Shown: positions 33,110 to 41,248 of the stretch, one piece after another
Layout: every line of letters begins with the position of its first letter
How positions within the stretch are numbered: the stretch's first letter is position 1
Origin: MTP4 sp052056915
Lineage (GTDB): Archaea; Halobacteriota; Methanosarcinia; Methanosarcinales; Methanosarcinaceae
Assembly: GCF_052056915.1 (NCBI RefSeq)
Contig: NZ_CP195119.1
Span: 2,728,001 to 2,792,000 of the forward strand
Direction of reading: 5' to 3'
Length of the DNA stretch: 64,000 nucleotides
The notes under the pieces: model-generated
Told to the model about the DNA's origin: nothing
What the model saw: only the letters and a program-made list of their open reading frames with translations
Database searches by the model: none
Program-made: the position numbers and the translations under genes

Positions 33110-33849
33110 CTGAAACTGCAATCTACGACTGCCTGCAATATGAGAATGATAATATTAACAGGGCTCTGGAAGCTATCAGGGCCGGAAAAATGTTTTTGAT
33201 CTATGACTCGGATTCCCGGGAAGGGGAGACCGATTTCGTAATTCCCGCAGGGGCAGTTAGCTACAGGGACGTCCAGTGGATGCGTAAAGATGCCGGGGGC
33301 CTGATCTGTGTGGCTGTGGACCCTGTGGCTTCAAGGCAGTTGAGGCTTCCCTTCATGGCAGACCTTGTCCGGGACGCCGGGAAATTCAACGGGGAACTCG
33401 GAGAAGTTGTGGAAAAGGAAGGAGACCTCCAGTACGATTCCCATTCATCTTTTTCCATCTGGGTTAATCACAGGGAAACCAGGACAGGAATCCCTGATAA
33501 TGAACGGGCTCACACCATTCGGAAGATCGGGGAAGTTGCTGAAAGTGCCCTTTCGGGAAATGAAGTGCGTTTCGGAAACGAATTCCGCACTCCCGGACAT
33601 GTTGCGCTCCTCAGGGCTGCCGAAGGGTTGCTGGAAGAAAGAAGGGGCCAGACCGAACTTTCCGTTGCCCTTGCCCGGATTGCAGGGATTAACCCCGTCA
33701 TGGTCGTCTGTGAAATGCTGGATGATTTTAACGGAAAGGCCCTTTCAAAAGAGGACGCAAAAGAGTACGGGCAAAAACACGGTCTCGTTTTCCTGGAAGG
33801 ACAGGAAATAGTAGATGCCTACATGCTGTGGGCAGGTAAGGAGTGTTAA
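33106..33849 (+). CDS. ribB: 3,4-dihydroxy-2-butanone 4-phosphate synthase
   Basis: 247 residues. The acidic loop DSDSREGETDFVIPAG (around 35-50) is the catalytic, metal-binding loop, with EFRTPGHV and GQTELSVALARIAG further on, as in archaeal RibB. It converts ribulose 5-phosphate to the four-carbon precursor of riboflavin. The start overlaps the ribK stop by four bases (ATGA). There is no GTP cyclohydrolase II domain at the C-terminus, in line with archaea that use a separate GTP cyclohydrolase III. Confidence 0.94.
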   Translation: MTETAIYDCLQYENDNINRALEAIRAGKMFLIYDSDSREGETDFVIPAGAVSYRDVQWMRKDAGGLICVAVDPVASRQLRLPFMADLVRDAGKFNGELGEVVEKEGDLQYDSHSSFSIWVNHRETRTGIPDNERAHTIRKIGEVAESALSGNEVRFGNEFRTPGHVALLRAAEGLLEERRGQTELSVALARIAGINPVMVVCEMLDDFNGKALSKEDAKEYGQKHGLVFLEGQEIVDAYMLWAGKEC

Positions 33850-33940
33850 ACTTTTAAACTCCTTTCTTCAAATTTCTTTTCAAATCCTTTTGTTCTACTT
33901 TTTCTTTTTATAATTGCAGGTATAATAGTTTAGTAAAGGA

Positions 33941-33982
33941 TTGCCGTAGCTTTTGCTAAAATCGCCTGCGGGATTTTTTCCA
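33941..33982 (+). repeat. Extra copy of 42 bases of the cation-efflux gene, just upstream of it
   Basis: 33941-33962 is identical to 34089-34110 and the next 20 bases match 34111-34130 at 15 positions or more. It is a partial duplication of the coding sequence for the first membrane span (AVAFAKIAYGTFSN). It creates a false upstream extension of the reading frame. Confidence 0.8.
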
Positions 33983-34030
33983 GCTCCTATTCCGAACACA
34001 GGCATTTTCGTCCTTAGGAGATTTTCAATT

Positions 34031-34927
34031 ATGATGCGCAGGTTCAAAAAAATTCAGCAGGTCCTTCTTTACGTCCTCTTCCTGAACCTTGCCGTAGCTT
34101 TTGCTAAAATTGCCTACGGGACCTTTTCCAACACCCTGAGCATGACTGCAGACGGCTACCATTCGCTCTTTGACGGAATCTCCAACATCGTAGGGTTGGC
34201 TGGTATCTACATTGCGTCCCGTCCTCCGGACAAGGACCATCCTTACGGGCATCAGAAGTACGAGACTCTTGCTTCGGTTTTTATCGCCATTCTCCTGATT
34301 TATGTGGCTTTTGAGATTTTTCAGGCCTCTCTTGGCCGTTTTTTTTCCCGGGATGTGCCCGGTGTCACTTCAGTCAGTTTCCTTGTGATGCTGGGGACCA
34401 TGGGCATAAATTACCTGGTCACGCGCTACGAGCACAGGGAGGGGGTTTCCCTGCAAAGCCAGGTCCTTATCGCAGACTCCATGCATACGAAAAGTGATAT
34501 CTACGTCTCTCTTTCGGTGATTGTGGGCCTTGTCGCCGTAAAGTTCGGCTACCCTCTTCTCGACCCGTTAATAGCCCTTGTAATATCTTTCCTCATCCTC
34601 CGCGCAGGGTTTAGAATTATCAAGCAGAGTTCGGCTACCCTTCTTGATATGTCCCAGCTCGATGAGGACGAGATATGTGATGTTGTAATGGGGGTTGAAG
34701 GGGTGCTCGATTGCCATAAGATCCGTACTCGCGGGAGCATGGGGGACATCCGGATTGACATGCACCTGCTTGTCCGGCCCGACATGCCTATCGAGGAAGC
34801 TCACCTGATTTCCCACAGCGTAAGCAAGCTTTTGAAGGCTGAATACGAAGGGGTTTCCGACGTGGTTGTGCATATAGAGCCTGCTATCCCCTTACCCCAA
34901 GAATCAAATAGCAAAAAAACCAGTTAA
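34031..34927 (+). CDS. Cation diffusion facilitator family transporter
   Basis: 298 residues from the ATG at 34031 (AGGAG at 34016-34020); an ORF extension back to 33953 derives from a duplicated fragment and is not counted. Six membrane spans are expected: the first spans contain SMTADGYHSLFDGISN with the HxxxD metal site, the fourth/fifth contain IADSMHTKSDIYVS with the second HxxxD. A cytoplasmic domain follows (CHKIRTRGSMGDIRIDMHL). CDF proteins export divalent metals such as Zn, Fe, Mn or Co by proton antiport; the metal is not predictable. aroC starts 5 bases after the stop. Confidence 0.9.
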   Translation: MMRRFKKIQQVLLYVLFLNLAVAFAKIAYGTFSNTLSMTADGYHSLFDGISNIVGLAGIYIASRPPDKDHPYGHQKYETLASVFIAILLIYVAFEIFQASLGRFFSRDVPGVTSVSFLVMLGTMGINYLVTRYEHREGVSLQSQVLIADSMHTKSDIYVSLSVIVGLVAVKFGYPLLDPLIALVISFLILRAGFRIIKQSSATLLDMSQLDEDEICDVVMGVEGVLDCHKIRTRGSMGDIRIDMHLLVRPDMPIEEAHLISHSVSKLLKAEYEGVSDVVVHIEPAIPLPQESNSKKTS

Positions 34928-34932
34928 GATGC

Positions 34933-36030
34933 ATGGCAGGAAACGTTTTCGGGCAGATGTTTCGAATTACTACCTGGGGTGAATCCCACGGCAGGGCAGT
35001 GGGCGTCGTGGTGGACGGGGTGCCTGCAGGGCTTCCCTTCTCCAAAGCTGACATCCAGAAGGAACTGGACAGGAGGCGCCCGGGACAGAGTGAACTTTCT
35101 ACCCCGCGCAAAGAACAGGATAAAGTGGAGGTCCTTTCCGGGATTTTCGAAGGTATGAGTACCGGTACTCCTATTTCCATGCTGGTCTGGAATGCGGACG
35201 CCCGCTCTTCGGCTTACGATGCTATCAAAAATACCCCCCGGCCCGGGCATGCCGATTTTTCTTACATGGCTCGCTACGGAATCAGGGACTACCGTGGAGG
35301 AGGCAGGTCTTCTGCCCGGGAGACCATCGGCAGGGTTGCAGGTGGAGCCCTTGCCAAACTCCTCCTTGCCCGTTTCGGAATCCGGGTTGCAGGGCACGTG
35401 CTGGAACTCGGGGGAGTCCGGGCTAAAGCTCTTTCCTTTGAAGAAATTGTCGAAAACGTAGAAAAGACGCCTGTACGCTGTGCCGACCTTGAAGCCGCGG
35501 AAAAGATGCTTGAAACCGCTAAAAGCGCAAAGGAGGGAAACGACAGCATTGGGGGTATCGTCGAGCTTGTCGTAAGGGGCGTGCCTGCAGGTCTGGGAGA
35601 ACCGGTCTTTGACAGGCTCGATGCCGATCTTGCAAAAGCGCTTATGAGCATTCCTGCAGTCAAGGGCTTTGAACTCGGGGCCGGGTTTGAGGCTGCGCGT
35701 TTGCGGGGCAGTGAGATGAACGATCCCTTCTGCATGCAGGAAGGAAAAGTTACCTGCAGGAGCAATAACGCAGGCGGGATACTTGGAGGAATTTCCACGG
35801 GCCTGGATATAGTCTGCCGGGCTGCCGTAAAGCCAACCCCCTCCATCGGGAAACCCCAGCAGACCGTGGACCTCGAAACCGGAGATGATACGGAAATCGT
35901 AATCAAAGGACGACACGACCCCACCATCCCCCCGCGCATGGTGCCTGTGGGAGAAGCCATGGTTGCCCTGGTGCTTGCCGACCACATGCTCCGGAGCGGC
36001 TTTATCAATCCCAGGACGTTGCTTGAGTAA
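34933..36030 (+). CDS. aroC: Chorismate synthase
   Basis: 365 residues. All signatures are present: TTWGESHGRAVG (around 13-24), RPGHADFSYMARYGIRDYRG with GGGRSSARET (around 100-130), and the C-terminal GRHDPTIPPRMVPVGEAM. The enzyme makes chorismate from EPSP and needs reduced FMN, which links loosely with the ribK-ribB genes upstream. Gap to the efflux gene is 5 bases, so they are likely one unit. No strong ribosome site; TTAAG precedes the ATG closely. Confidence 0.95.
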   Translation: MAGNVFGQMFRITTWGESHGRAVGVVVDGVPAGLPFSKADIQKELDRRRPGQSELSTPRKEQDKVEVLSGIFEGMSTGTPISMLVWNADARSSAYDAIKNTPRPGHADFSYMARYGIRDYRGGGRSSARETIGRVAGGALAKLLLARFGIRVAGHVLELGGVRAKALSFEEIVENVEKTPVRCADLEAAEKMLETAKSAKEGNDSIGGIVELVVRGVPAGLGEPVFDRLDADLAKALMSIPAVKGFELGAGFEAARLRGSEMNDPFCMQEGKVTCRSNNAGGILGGISTGLDIVCRAAVKPTPSIGKPQQTVDLETGDDTEIVIKGRHDPTIPPRMVPVGEAMVALVLADHMLRSGFINPRTLLE

Positions 36031-36501
36031 TTTTTCCCTTTTCTGGTTCGTTTTTTTACCCGGGTTCTTTCCTGGGTCCTCTGGATTTTTTATTTTCCTG
36101 CGGATTTTTTATCCCTTTTTCTTCCCCCTCTTCTTCCCCCTCTTCTTCCCCCTCTTCTTCCCCCTCTTCTTCCCCCTCTTCTTCCCCCTCTTCTTCCCCC
36201 TCTTCTTCCCCCTCTTCTTCCCCCTCTTCTTCCCCCTCTTCTTCCCCCTCTTCTTTCCCCTCTTCTTCCCTCTCTTTTGCCCATTTGTCTTTCTTTTGTT
36301 TCCCGGGAATTCCTGGTTCATAAATTATATGAAATGAAAGAATATTAATAGGACCTGTTTCTGTATTATTTAAAAGTAAATATTCTAATGATTTTTTGCT
36401 GGTTTTCACCTGAAATGGCAGGATATTAATATGACCTCTCAGGTATACCTTTCAGTTACCCTATATTTTATTCAGATTCAAAGTTTCAATTTCTAAAACT
36501 T
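36031..36501. other. aroC-ahbD intergenic region
   Basis: Contains T- and C-rich DNA right after aroC (probable terminator), the 12-bp homopyrimidine array, and an ahbD promoter candidate CTATATTTTA at 36461-36470 that predicts a start near 36490 and a very short leader. No gene seen. Confidence 0.55.
36121..36276. repeat. Homopyrimidine tandem repeat, 12 bp x 13
   Basis: CTTCCCCCTCTT runs as ten perfect units from 36121 to 36240 and three slightly altered units to 36276. The tract is almost purely C and T over about 155 bases. Antisense ORFs of Glu-Glu-Gly-Glu repeats and of Arg/Gly repeats are products of the repeat, not genes. Confidence 0.96.
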
Positions 36502-37557
36502 ATGATTACCATGATGAAAGCACCAAGGCTTATTGCATGGGAACTTACGGCGGGCTGCAACCTGAGCTGTGTGCACTGCCGTGGCTCTTCAACCTCCGAA
36601 GTTCCCGCAGGCGAACTCACAACCGAGGAAGCAAAGCACTTCATTGATGAGGTGGCGGAATTCGGAAAACCCATCCTGATCTTGAGCGGGGGGGAGCCTC
36701 TTACGAGGCCGGACGTTTTTGAAATTGCCCGCTACGGGACGGATTCGGGTTTCCGGGTGGTGCTTGCCACAAACGGCACACTTCTCACTCCGGAAATCGT
36801 GGATAAATTAAAAGAAGCTGGAGTCCAGAGGGTCAGCATCAGCCTTGACGGGGCGAATGCAAAGACCCATGACGAGTTCAGGGGCGTGCCCGGAGCTTTT
36901 GACAGGGCTCTTGCAGGTATAGCCATTCTCAGGGAGGGAGGCCTTCCTTTCCAGATCAACACGACGGTTTCAAAGCGTAACCTCGAAGAGGTCCCGGATA
37001 CCTACGAGCTTGCAAAAGAGCTTGGGGCTGCGGCATATCACGTCTTTTTCCTTGTGCCGACCGGCCGGGGCAGCGATTCAGACGAGGTGTCCCCTGTGGA
37101 ATACGAACGTGTCCTGAACTGGTTCTATGATATGCAAAAAGAGGCGGAAATCCAGCTGAAAGCAACCTGCGCACCCCATTATTTCAGGATCATGCGCCAG
37201 CGGGCGAAAAAAGAGGGCATCGAGATTTCAGTGAAGACCCACGGTTACGAGGCCATGACAAAGGGCTGTCTCGGCGGCACAGGCTTTTGTTTTGTGTCAA
37301 GTGTAGGAGAGGTCTATCCCTGCGGGTACCTGCCTGTTCTTGCCGGGAATATTAAGGAACAGCCTTTCAGGGAAATCTGGGAAGATGCCGAAGTATTCAA
37401 AAAGCTAAGGGATCCCGACGAGCTTAAGGGCAAGTGCGGGGAATGTGAATACAAAAAAGTCTGCGGAGGCTGCAGGGCAAGGGCATATGCCGCAACCGGC
37501 GATTACCTTGAAGAGGAGCCTTACTGCATCTACAGGCCCCGGAAAAATGATACGTGA
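36502..37557 (+). CDS. ahbD: Radical SAM heme synthase AhbD
   Basis: 351 residues. The radical SAM cluster motif is CNLSCVHC (C19, C23, C26), followed by LSGGEPLTRPD. A SPASM-type C-terminal domain binds auxiliary clusters, with GCLGGTGFCF, VYPCGYLP and CGECEYKKVCGGC. Next to ahbA and ahbB this fits AhbD, which oxidatively decarboxylates the two propionates of Fe-coproporphyrin III to make heme b. An NirJ/AhbC assignment is the main alternative; AhbC removes acetate side chains and would be expected elsewhere. The ATG has no ribosome site, in line with a short leader; a second ATG lies at 36511-36514. The TGA overlaps upstream bases of ahbA. Confidence 0.85.
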   Translation: MITMMKAPRLIAWELTAGCNLSCVHCRGSSTSEVPAGELTTEEAKHFIDEVAEFGKPILILSGGEPLTRPDVFEIARYGTDSGFRVVLATNGTLLTPEIVDKLKEAGVQRVSISLDGANAKTHDEFRGVPGAFDRALAGIAILREGGLPFQINTTVSKRNLEEVPDTYELAKELGAAAYHVFFLVPTGRGSDSDEVSPVEYERVLNWFYDMQKEAEIQLKATCAPHYFRIMRQRAKKEGIEISVKTHGYEAMTKGCLGGTGFCFVSSVGEVYPCGYLPVLAGNIKEQPFREIWEDAEVFKKLRDPDELKGKCGECEYKKVCGGCRARAYAATGDYLEEEPYCIYRPRKNDT

Positions 37558-37562
37558 TCAGG

Positions 37563-38111
37563 ATGATTGAATTTGAAAATGGCAAAAATCCGCTTATGAA
37601 AGTGGAATCGGATCTTACTTCTCATATGCAGCCTTTCAAGGGGAAAGACCCTGTTCTCGAACTTGACGATACCGACAAGAAAATCCTGAATCTGGTCCAG
37701 CACGAAGTCCCCCTGGAGCTTGAGCCCTTCAAAAAAATCGGGGAAATCCTTGAGATCCCGGAAACCGAGGTGCTGGAAAGGCTGCAAAAGCTTAAGAGGC
37801 AGGGGGCAATGAGGCGCATAGGTCCCATACTGAGTACCAAAAACATGGGTGGTGTAAGCACCCTTGTAGCTCTTAAGGTCCCTGAAGCTCGGATCGAAGA
37901 AGTTGCGAATTTCATAAATGAGTACCCTGAAGTCTCTCACAACTACCTGCGTAGTGCTGCAAAGTACAACCTCTGGTTCACGCTTTCGGCCCGGAGGAAG
38001 GAAAGGCTTGAGAAAATCATTACGGAAATAAGGGAGAAAACCGGATGTCCCCTGCTTGACCTGCCCACAAAGCGCCTTTTCAAGATCAGGGTAAGGTTTG
38101 ATATCAGGTAA
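37563..38111 (+). CDS. ahbA: Siroheme decarboxylase subunit AhbA (Lrp/AsnC-like)
   Basis: 182 residues from the ATG at 37563 (GTG at 37554 overlapping ahbD is the alternative). After a nonconserved N-terminus, LDDTDKKILNLVQHEVPLEL and a wHTH of the Lrp type are followed by a ferredoxin-like domain with YPEVSHNYLRSAAKYNLWFT, the typical siroheme decarboxylase region. AhbA and AhbB together decarboxylate siroheme to didecarboxysiroheme. Assignment as A rather than B follows gene order and greater length, so the two labels could be swapped. It is tightly packed behind ahbD. Confidence 0.78.
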   Translation: MIEFENGKNPLMKVESDLTSHMQPFKGKDPVLELDDTDKKILNLVQHEVPLELEPFKKIGEILEIPETEVLERLQKLKRQGAMRRIGPILSTKNMGGVSTLVALKVPEARIEEVANFINEYPEVSHNYLRSAAKYNLWFTLSARRKERLEKIITEIREKTGCPLLDLPTKRLFKIRVRFDIR

Positions 38112-38150
38112 ATTTGATATCATACTAAAATTAGATATCAGGTGAGAAAA

Positions 38151-38609
38151 ATGGATGAAACGGATGTAGAACTGCTCAAACTTATCCAGGACGGAATCCC
38201 CCTAACACATTCCCCTTTCAATGGATTCGCTTCCAAACTCGGTATTAGTGAGCAGGAAGTGTTGGACCGGCTTAAAAAACTCCGGAATGAAGGGAAAATC
38301 CGGCGTTTTGCCGCTTCCATCGGGCACAGGGCTATAGGGATCACCGCCAATGCCATGTGCGTCTGGAACGTTCCTGAGGAGAGAATCGATGAAGTGGGAC
38401 AAATTATGGCAGAATTCCCAGAGGTGACTCATTGCTATGAGCGCCCGAGGTATCCGGACTGGCCGTATAACTTATTCACTATGGTTCACTCTTACACTCC
38501 CGATGACTGTGAAAAAGTGGCTGCCAGGATTTCCGAAGCTACAGGCATAAAAGATTATACCCTGCTTTTCAGCGACCGGGAATTCAAGAAAACCGGGGTC
38601 AGGCTTTAA
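38151..38609 (+). CDS. ahbB: Siroheme decarboxylase subunit AhbB (Lrp/AsnC-like)
   Basis: 152 residues from the ATG at 38151 with GGTGA at 38140-38144. Same architecture as AhbA: wHTH (DETDVELLKLIQDGIPLTH) and a ligand/heme-binding domain with FPEVTHCYERPRYPDWPYNL, including histidine and arginine residues expected near siroheme. It forms the heterodimeric decarboxylase with AhbA. The gap between them (38112-38150) contains short TTGATATCA/GATATCAGGT repeats. sirC follows at about 120 bases. Confidence 0.8.
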   Translation: MDETDVELLKLIQDGIPLTHSPFNGFASKLGISEQEVLDRLKKLRNEGKIRRFAASIGHRAIGITANAMCVWNVPEERIDEVGQIMAEFPEVTHCYERPRYPDWPYNLFTMVHSYTPDDCEKVAARISEATGIKDYTLLFSDREFKKTGVRL

Positions 38610-38728
38610 TGAATCGTTTTAATGAATCGTTTTAATGAATAAAGCTTAATTTATCAGAGGCTTAATGGGTCAGGTTTTAATAATTTCTCAGTAATTATTT
38701 TTTTCTAAATTGTGAGGTGCTCCGAAAG

Positions 38729-39409
38729 ATGTCCGGGACAAACAATTACCTTCCTTTGATGCTTGACCTCTCGGGCCGAAAGGTCGTGATTTTTGGTGGT
38801 GGCTCCGTAGGTGAGCGAAAAGCCGAACTATTCTGCAGTTGCGCGGAAACCACTGTTGTGAGCCTTGGCTTTTCCCAAAGGCTGCAGGAACTCGAAGCTT
38901 GTGGAAAGGTTAGGCTGGTCCGGTTGAACCTTTCGGGAGTAACGGACTCCGAACTCCGGGAGCTTGTCACCGGGGCTTTTCTCGTTATCCCCGCAACCAG
39001 TGATTCATTGCTTAACAGAAAAATCACTTCCATTGCAGGGGAAAGCGATATTTTGATTAATCAGGTGGATGTTTTAGGTAGCGTTGTTATCCCGTCAGTC
39101 ATAAAAAGAGGTGACCTTGTAATCGGGATTTCCACCCTGGGCCGAAGCCCGGCGGTTTCAAAATATTCCCGAAGGAAAATCGAAAGCCTGATAAGCCCAC
39201 AGTATTCTGATATGATCCGGCTTCAGGATGAGCTCAGAAACTACCTAAAAGAACACGTAGGCGAGCAGAAAAAGAGGAAGGAACTTCTCTGGAATGTCCT
39301 TGAAAGCGAAGCCGTCTGGGAAGGTTTCTCCGAGTCCTATGAAAAGGCTGCAGAACTCGCATATTCCATAGTTTCGGATCGCCTTGAGGGAGATTCCGAT
39401 AAGAAATAA
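38729..39409 (+). CDS. sirC: Precorrin-2 dehydrogenase (SirC / CysG-N type)
   Basis: 226 residues from the ATG at 38729 with GAGGTG at 38714-38719. The NAD-binding loop VVIFGGGSVGERKAELF is near residues 18-34, LVIPATSD near 88-95, and LVIGISTLGRSPAVSKYSRR near 133-152 matches the SirC/Met8 family. It oxidises precorrin-2 to sirohydrochlorin, the branch point for siroheme, heme (via Ahb), F430 and cobalamin. A Met8-type ferrochelatase role cannot be excluded. The C-terminal helical part (IESLISPQYSDM onward) is normal for the family. A 14-bp repeat array begins two bases after the stop. Confidence 0.88.
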   Translation: MSGTNNYLPLMLDLSGRKVVIFGGGSVGERKAELFCSCAETTVVSLGFSQRLQELEACGKVRLVRLNLSGVTDSELRELVTGAFLVIPATSDSLLNRKITSIAGESDILINQVDVLGSVVIPSVIKRGDLVIGISTLGRSPAVSKYSRRKIESLISPQYSDMIRLQDELRNYLKEHVGEQKKRKELLWNVLESEAVWEGFSESYEKAAELAYSIVSDRLEGDSDKK

Positions 39410-39733
39410 TCTCATGAAAACTATCTCATGAAAACTATCTCATGAAAACTATCTCATGAAAACTATCTCATGAAAACTATCTCATGAAAACTATCTCATG
39501 AAAACTATCTCATGAAAATTGTCTTTATACAACCATTTCATGAAAATTATCATTATAATTTATCATTATACTATATCATCTGTATAATCTTGAATAGTAA
39601 ATCCGGGCCTGGCCTGTCACCTGCAAAGAATAATTCTTTTTGTAGAATTGATTACAGGCTGGTGATTTTCGGAACTTGTCTGGACAAGGTTTAATGTAAG
39701 AATTCCTATAATCATTCTATCCGGAGGCTCTCT
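39410..39733 (+). other. sirC-hemA spacer
   Basis: 324 bases with the 14-bp array, then A/T-rich DNA containing TATA-like ATTATACTATATC (about 39561-39575) and AAGGTTTAATG (about 39687). It ends with GGAGG at 39723-39727 before the hemA GTG. A separate hemA promoter is likely. No gene seen. Confidence 0.5.
39411..39522. repeat. Tandem repeat, 14 bp x 8, between sirC and hemA
   Basis: CTCATGAAAACTAT repeats at 39411, 39425, 39439, 39453, 39467, 39481 and 39495, with a diverged eighth copy at 39509 and further TTCATGAAAATTAT-like remnants to about 39555. It starts directly behind the sirC stop codon. Confidence 0.95.
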
Positions 39734-41020
39734 GTGACAGAAATCTCAAGCATGGTTATATCCCACAAAAAAGCAAAGGTTGATGAAATGGAGTCCGCCT
39801 GGCACGGGGACCTTGACGGTTTGCTCCATAACCTGTACAACCACGAATACGTGTATGAGTGTGTCGTCTTAAAAACCTGCAACAGGGTTGAAATCTATGT
39901 CGTTTCTCCTAAAAGCAGCAGTGTGCTTTTCTCTTTTGCAAAGGAAATGGGGGCTTCGACCCACATAATTGAATTTTTTGGTCATGACGAGTCCCTGGAA
40001 CACTTGCTCCGGCTCTCCGGAGGCCTGGAGTCCATGATTGTGGGAGAAGACCAGATCCTGGGCCAGATCAAGGAGCTCTATGCCTACGCCAAGAAGTCGG
40101 GTGCCACTGGTAAAATCCTTGAAACGGCTTTTGACAAGGCAATCCAGGTCGGCAAGAGGATCCGAAATGAGACCCGGATCAATAAAGGTTCCGTTTCTAT
40201 CGGTTCGGCCGCGGTGGACCTGGCTGAGGATATCTTCGGGGGTCTGGAAGGCAAGAACGTGCTTGTGATAGGGGCAGGGGAAATAGGGGTTCTGGTCGCA
40301 AGGGCGCTGGCAGAAAAGGACATTGAAGGAATTTACATTGCTAACCGGACCTACCAGCGGGCTGAAGAACTTGCCTACGAGCTTGGAGGGCACGCAGTAA
40401 AACTTGACGATGTTATGAATTACCTCCAGAATGCCGATGTGGTTATCAGCGGTACCGGGGCGCCCCACTACATACTTACCCGGGAAATGGTTGAAGATGC
40501 TGTCCGGGACAGGGACCATAAACTCCTTCTGGTCGATATCGCAAACCCCAGGGACATTGAGGAATCCGTAGCGGAACTTGAGAAAGTTGAGCTCTGCAAC
40601 ATTGACAACCTTCGGGTTATCAGTGAAAAGACCCTGAAGATGCGAAAGGAAGAGTCCAGGAAAGCCGAAGCCATCATCCAGGAAGAACTCCGGCTCCTGA
40701 ACATCCAGTACAAGCGCCAGAAAGCCGACCGCCTGATTTCCGAACTTTACAGGCAGGTCTATGATGTCAGGGTGCAGGAACGGGAAAAGGCGGTAAACCG
40801 CCTCAAGGCTTACCATACCATCGGGGAAATCGAAACTCAGGTCCTTGATGATCTTACCTATTCGATCGTCAACAAGATCCTTGGTGAACCTACAAAAGTC
40901 CTCAGGCAGGCGGCAGAACTCGGAAACGAGGAGTTCCTTGATGTGGTTTCCAGGGTTTTCTGTCTGGATAAGGATAAGGTGAGGGTCGAAAGAACAAAAC
41001 CCGGCTGTGGGAAGGACTAA
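39734..41020 (+). CDS. hemA: Glutamyl-tRNA reductase
   Basis: 428 residues from a GTG with GGAGG 6 bases upstream. The catalytic cysteine is C49 in LKTCNRVEIY; GESMIVGEDQILGQIKELY-like sequence follows (around 97-115), the NADPH domain has VLVIGAGEIGVLVARAL (around 175-191), and the C-terminal dimerisation helix is long and charged. The enzyme makes glutamate-1-semialdehyde from Glu-tRNA, the first step of tetrapyrrole synthesis. It is followed by hemB, hemL and hemC on the same strand. Confidence 0.96.
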   Translation: MTEISSMVISHKKAKVDEMESAWHGDLDGLLHNLYNHEYVYECVVLKTCNRVEIYVVSPKSSSVLFSFAKEMGASTHIIEFFGHDESLEHLLRLSGGLESMIVGEDQILGQIKELYAYAKKSGATGKILETAFDKAIQVGKRIRNETRINKGSVSIGSAAVDLAEDIFGGLEGKNVLVIGAGEIGVLVARALAEKDIEGIYIANRTYQRAEELAYELGGHAVKLDDVMNYLQNADVVISGTGAPHYILTREMVEDAVRDRDHKLLLVDIANPRDIEESVAELEKVELCNIDNLRVISEKTLKMRKEESRKAEAIIQEELRLLNIQYKRQKADRLISELYRQVYDVRVQEREKAVNRLKAYHTIGEIETQVLDDLTYSIVNKILGEPTKVLRQAAELGNEEFLDVVSRVFCLDKDKVRVERTKPGCGKD

Positions 41021-41022
41021 TA

Positions 41023-41113
41023 CCGACAATACTTGCTGCTGGCAATACCTAATGTCAGCAATACTTGCTGCTGGCAATACCTAATGTCAGCAATACTTAC
41101 TGCTGGCAATACC
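41023..41113. repeat. Tandem repeat, 32 bp x 2.8, after hemA
   Basis: CAGCAATACTTGCTGCTGGC then AATACCTAATGT; copies begin near 41023, 41056 and 41088, the last truncated. Confidence 0.85.
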
Positions 41114-41177
41114 CCGGCTTACAGGATTAATTAATTTGTACGGCCAATCTTCAATTCGAATTATTTACATTCAACTC

Positions 41178-41196
41178 ATGCGAATATAATTCGCAT
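41178..41196. promoter_or_regulatory. Perfect 19-bp palindrome upstream of hemB
   Basis: ATGCGAAT-ATA-ATTCGCAT, eight base pairs on each side. It lies 52 bases before the hemB ATG and directly upstream of a TTAATATTTTC TATA-like element at 41199-41210. This is a typical operator position for a dimeric regulator. No matching regulator is identified in the window. Confidence 0.6.
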
Positions 41197-41248
41197 AGTT
41201 AATATTTTCTATTTGCAGGCTCAATTTTTAAGTTACAGGAGTGATCCC

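Noticed and set aside
33953..34030. N-terminal extension of the cation efflux protein
   Set aside because: Derived from a duplicated fragment of the gene; the ribosome site is at 34016-34020.
36056..36409. Glu/Gly-rich 117-residue antisense protein
   Set aside because: Almost entirely a translation of the 12-bp homopyrimidine repeat; other frames give equally long Arg/Gly ORFs.
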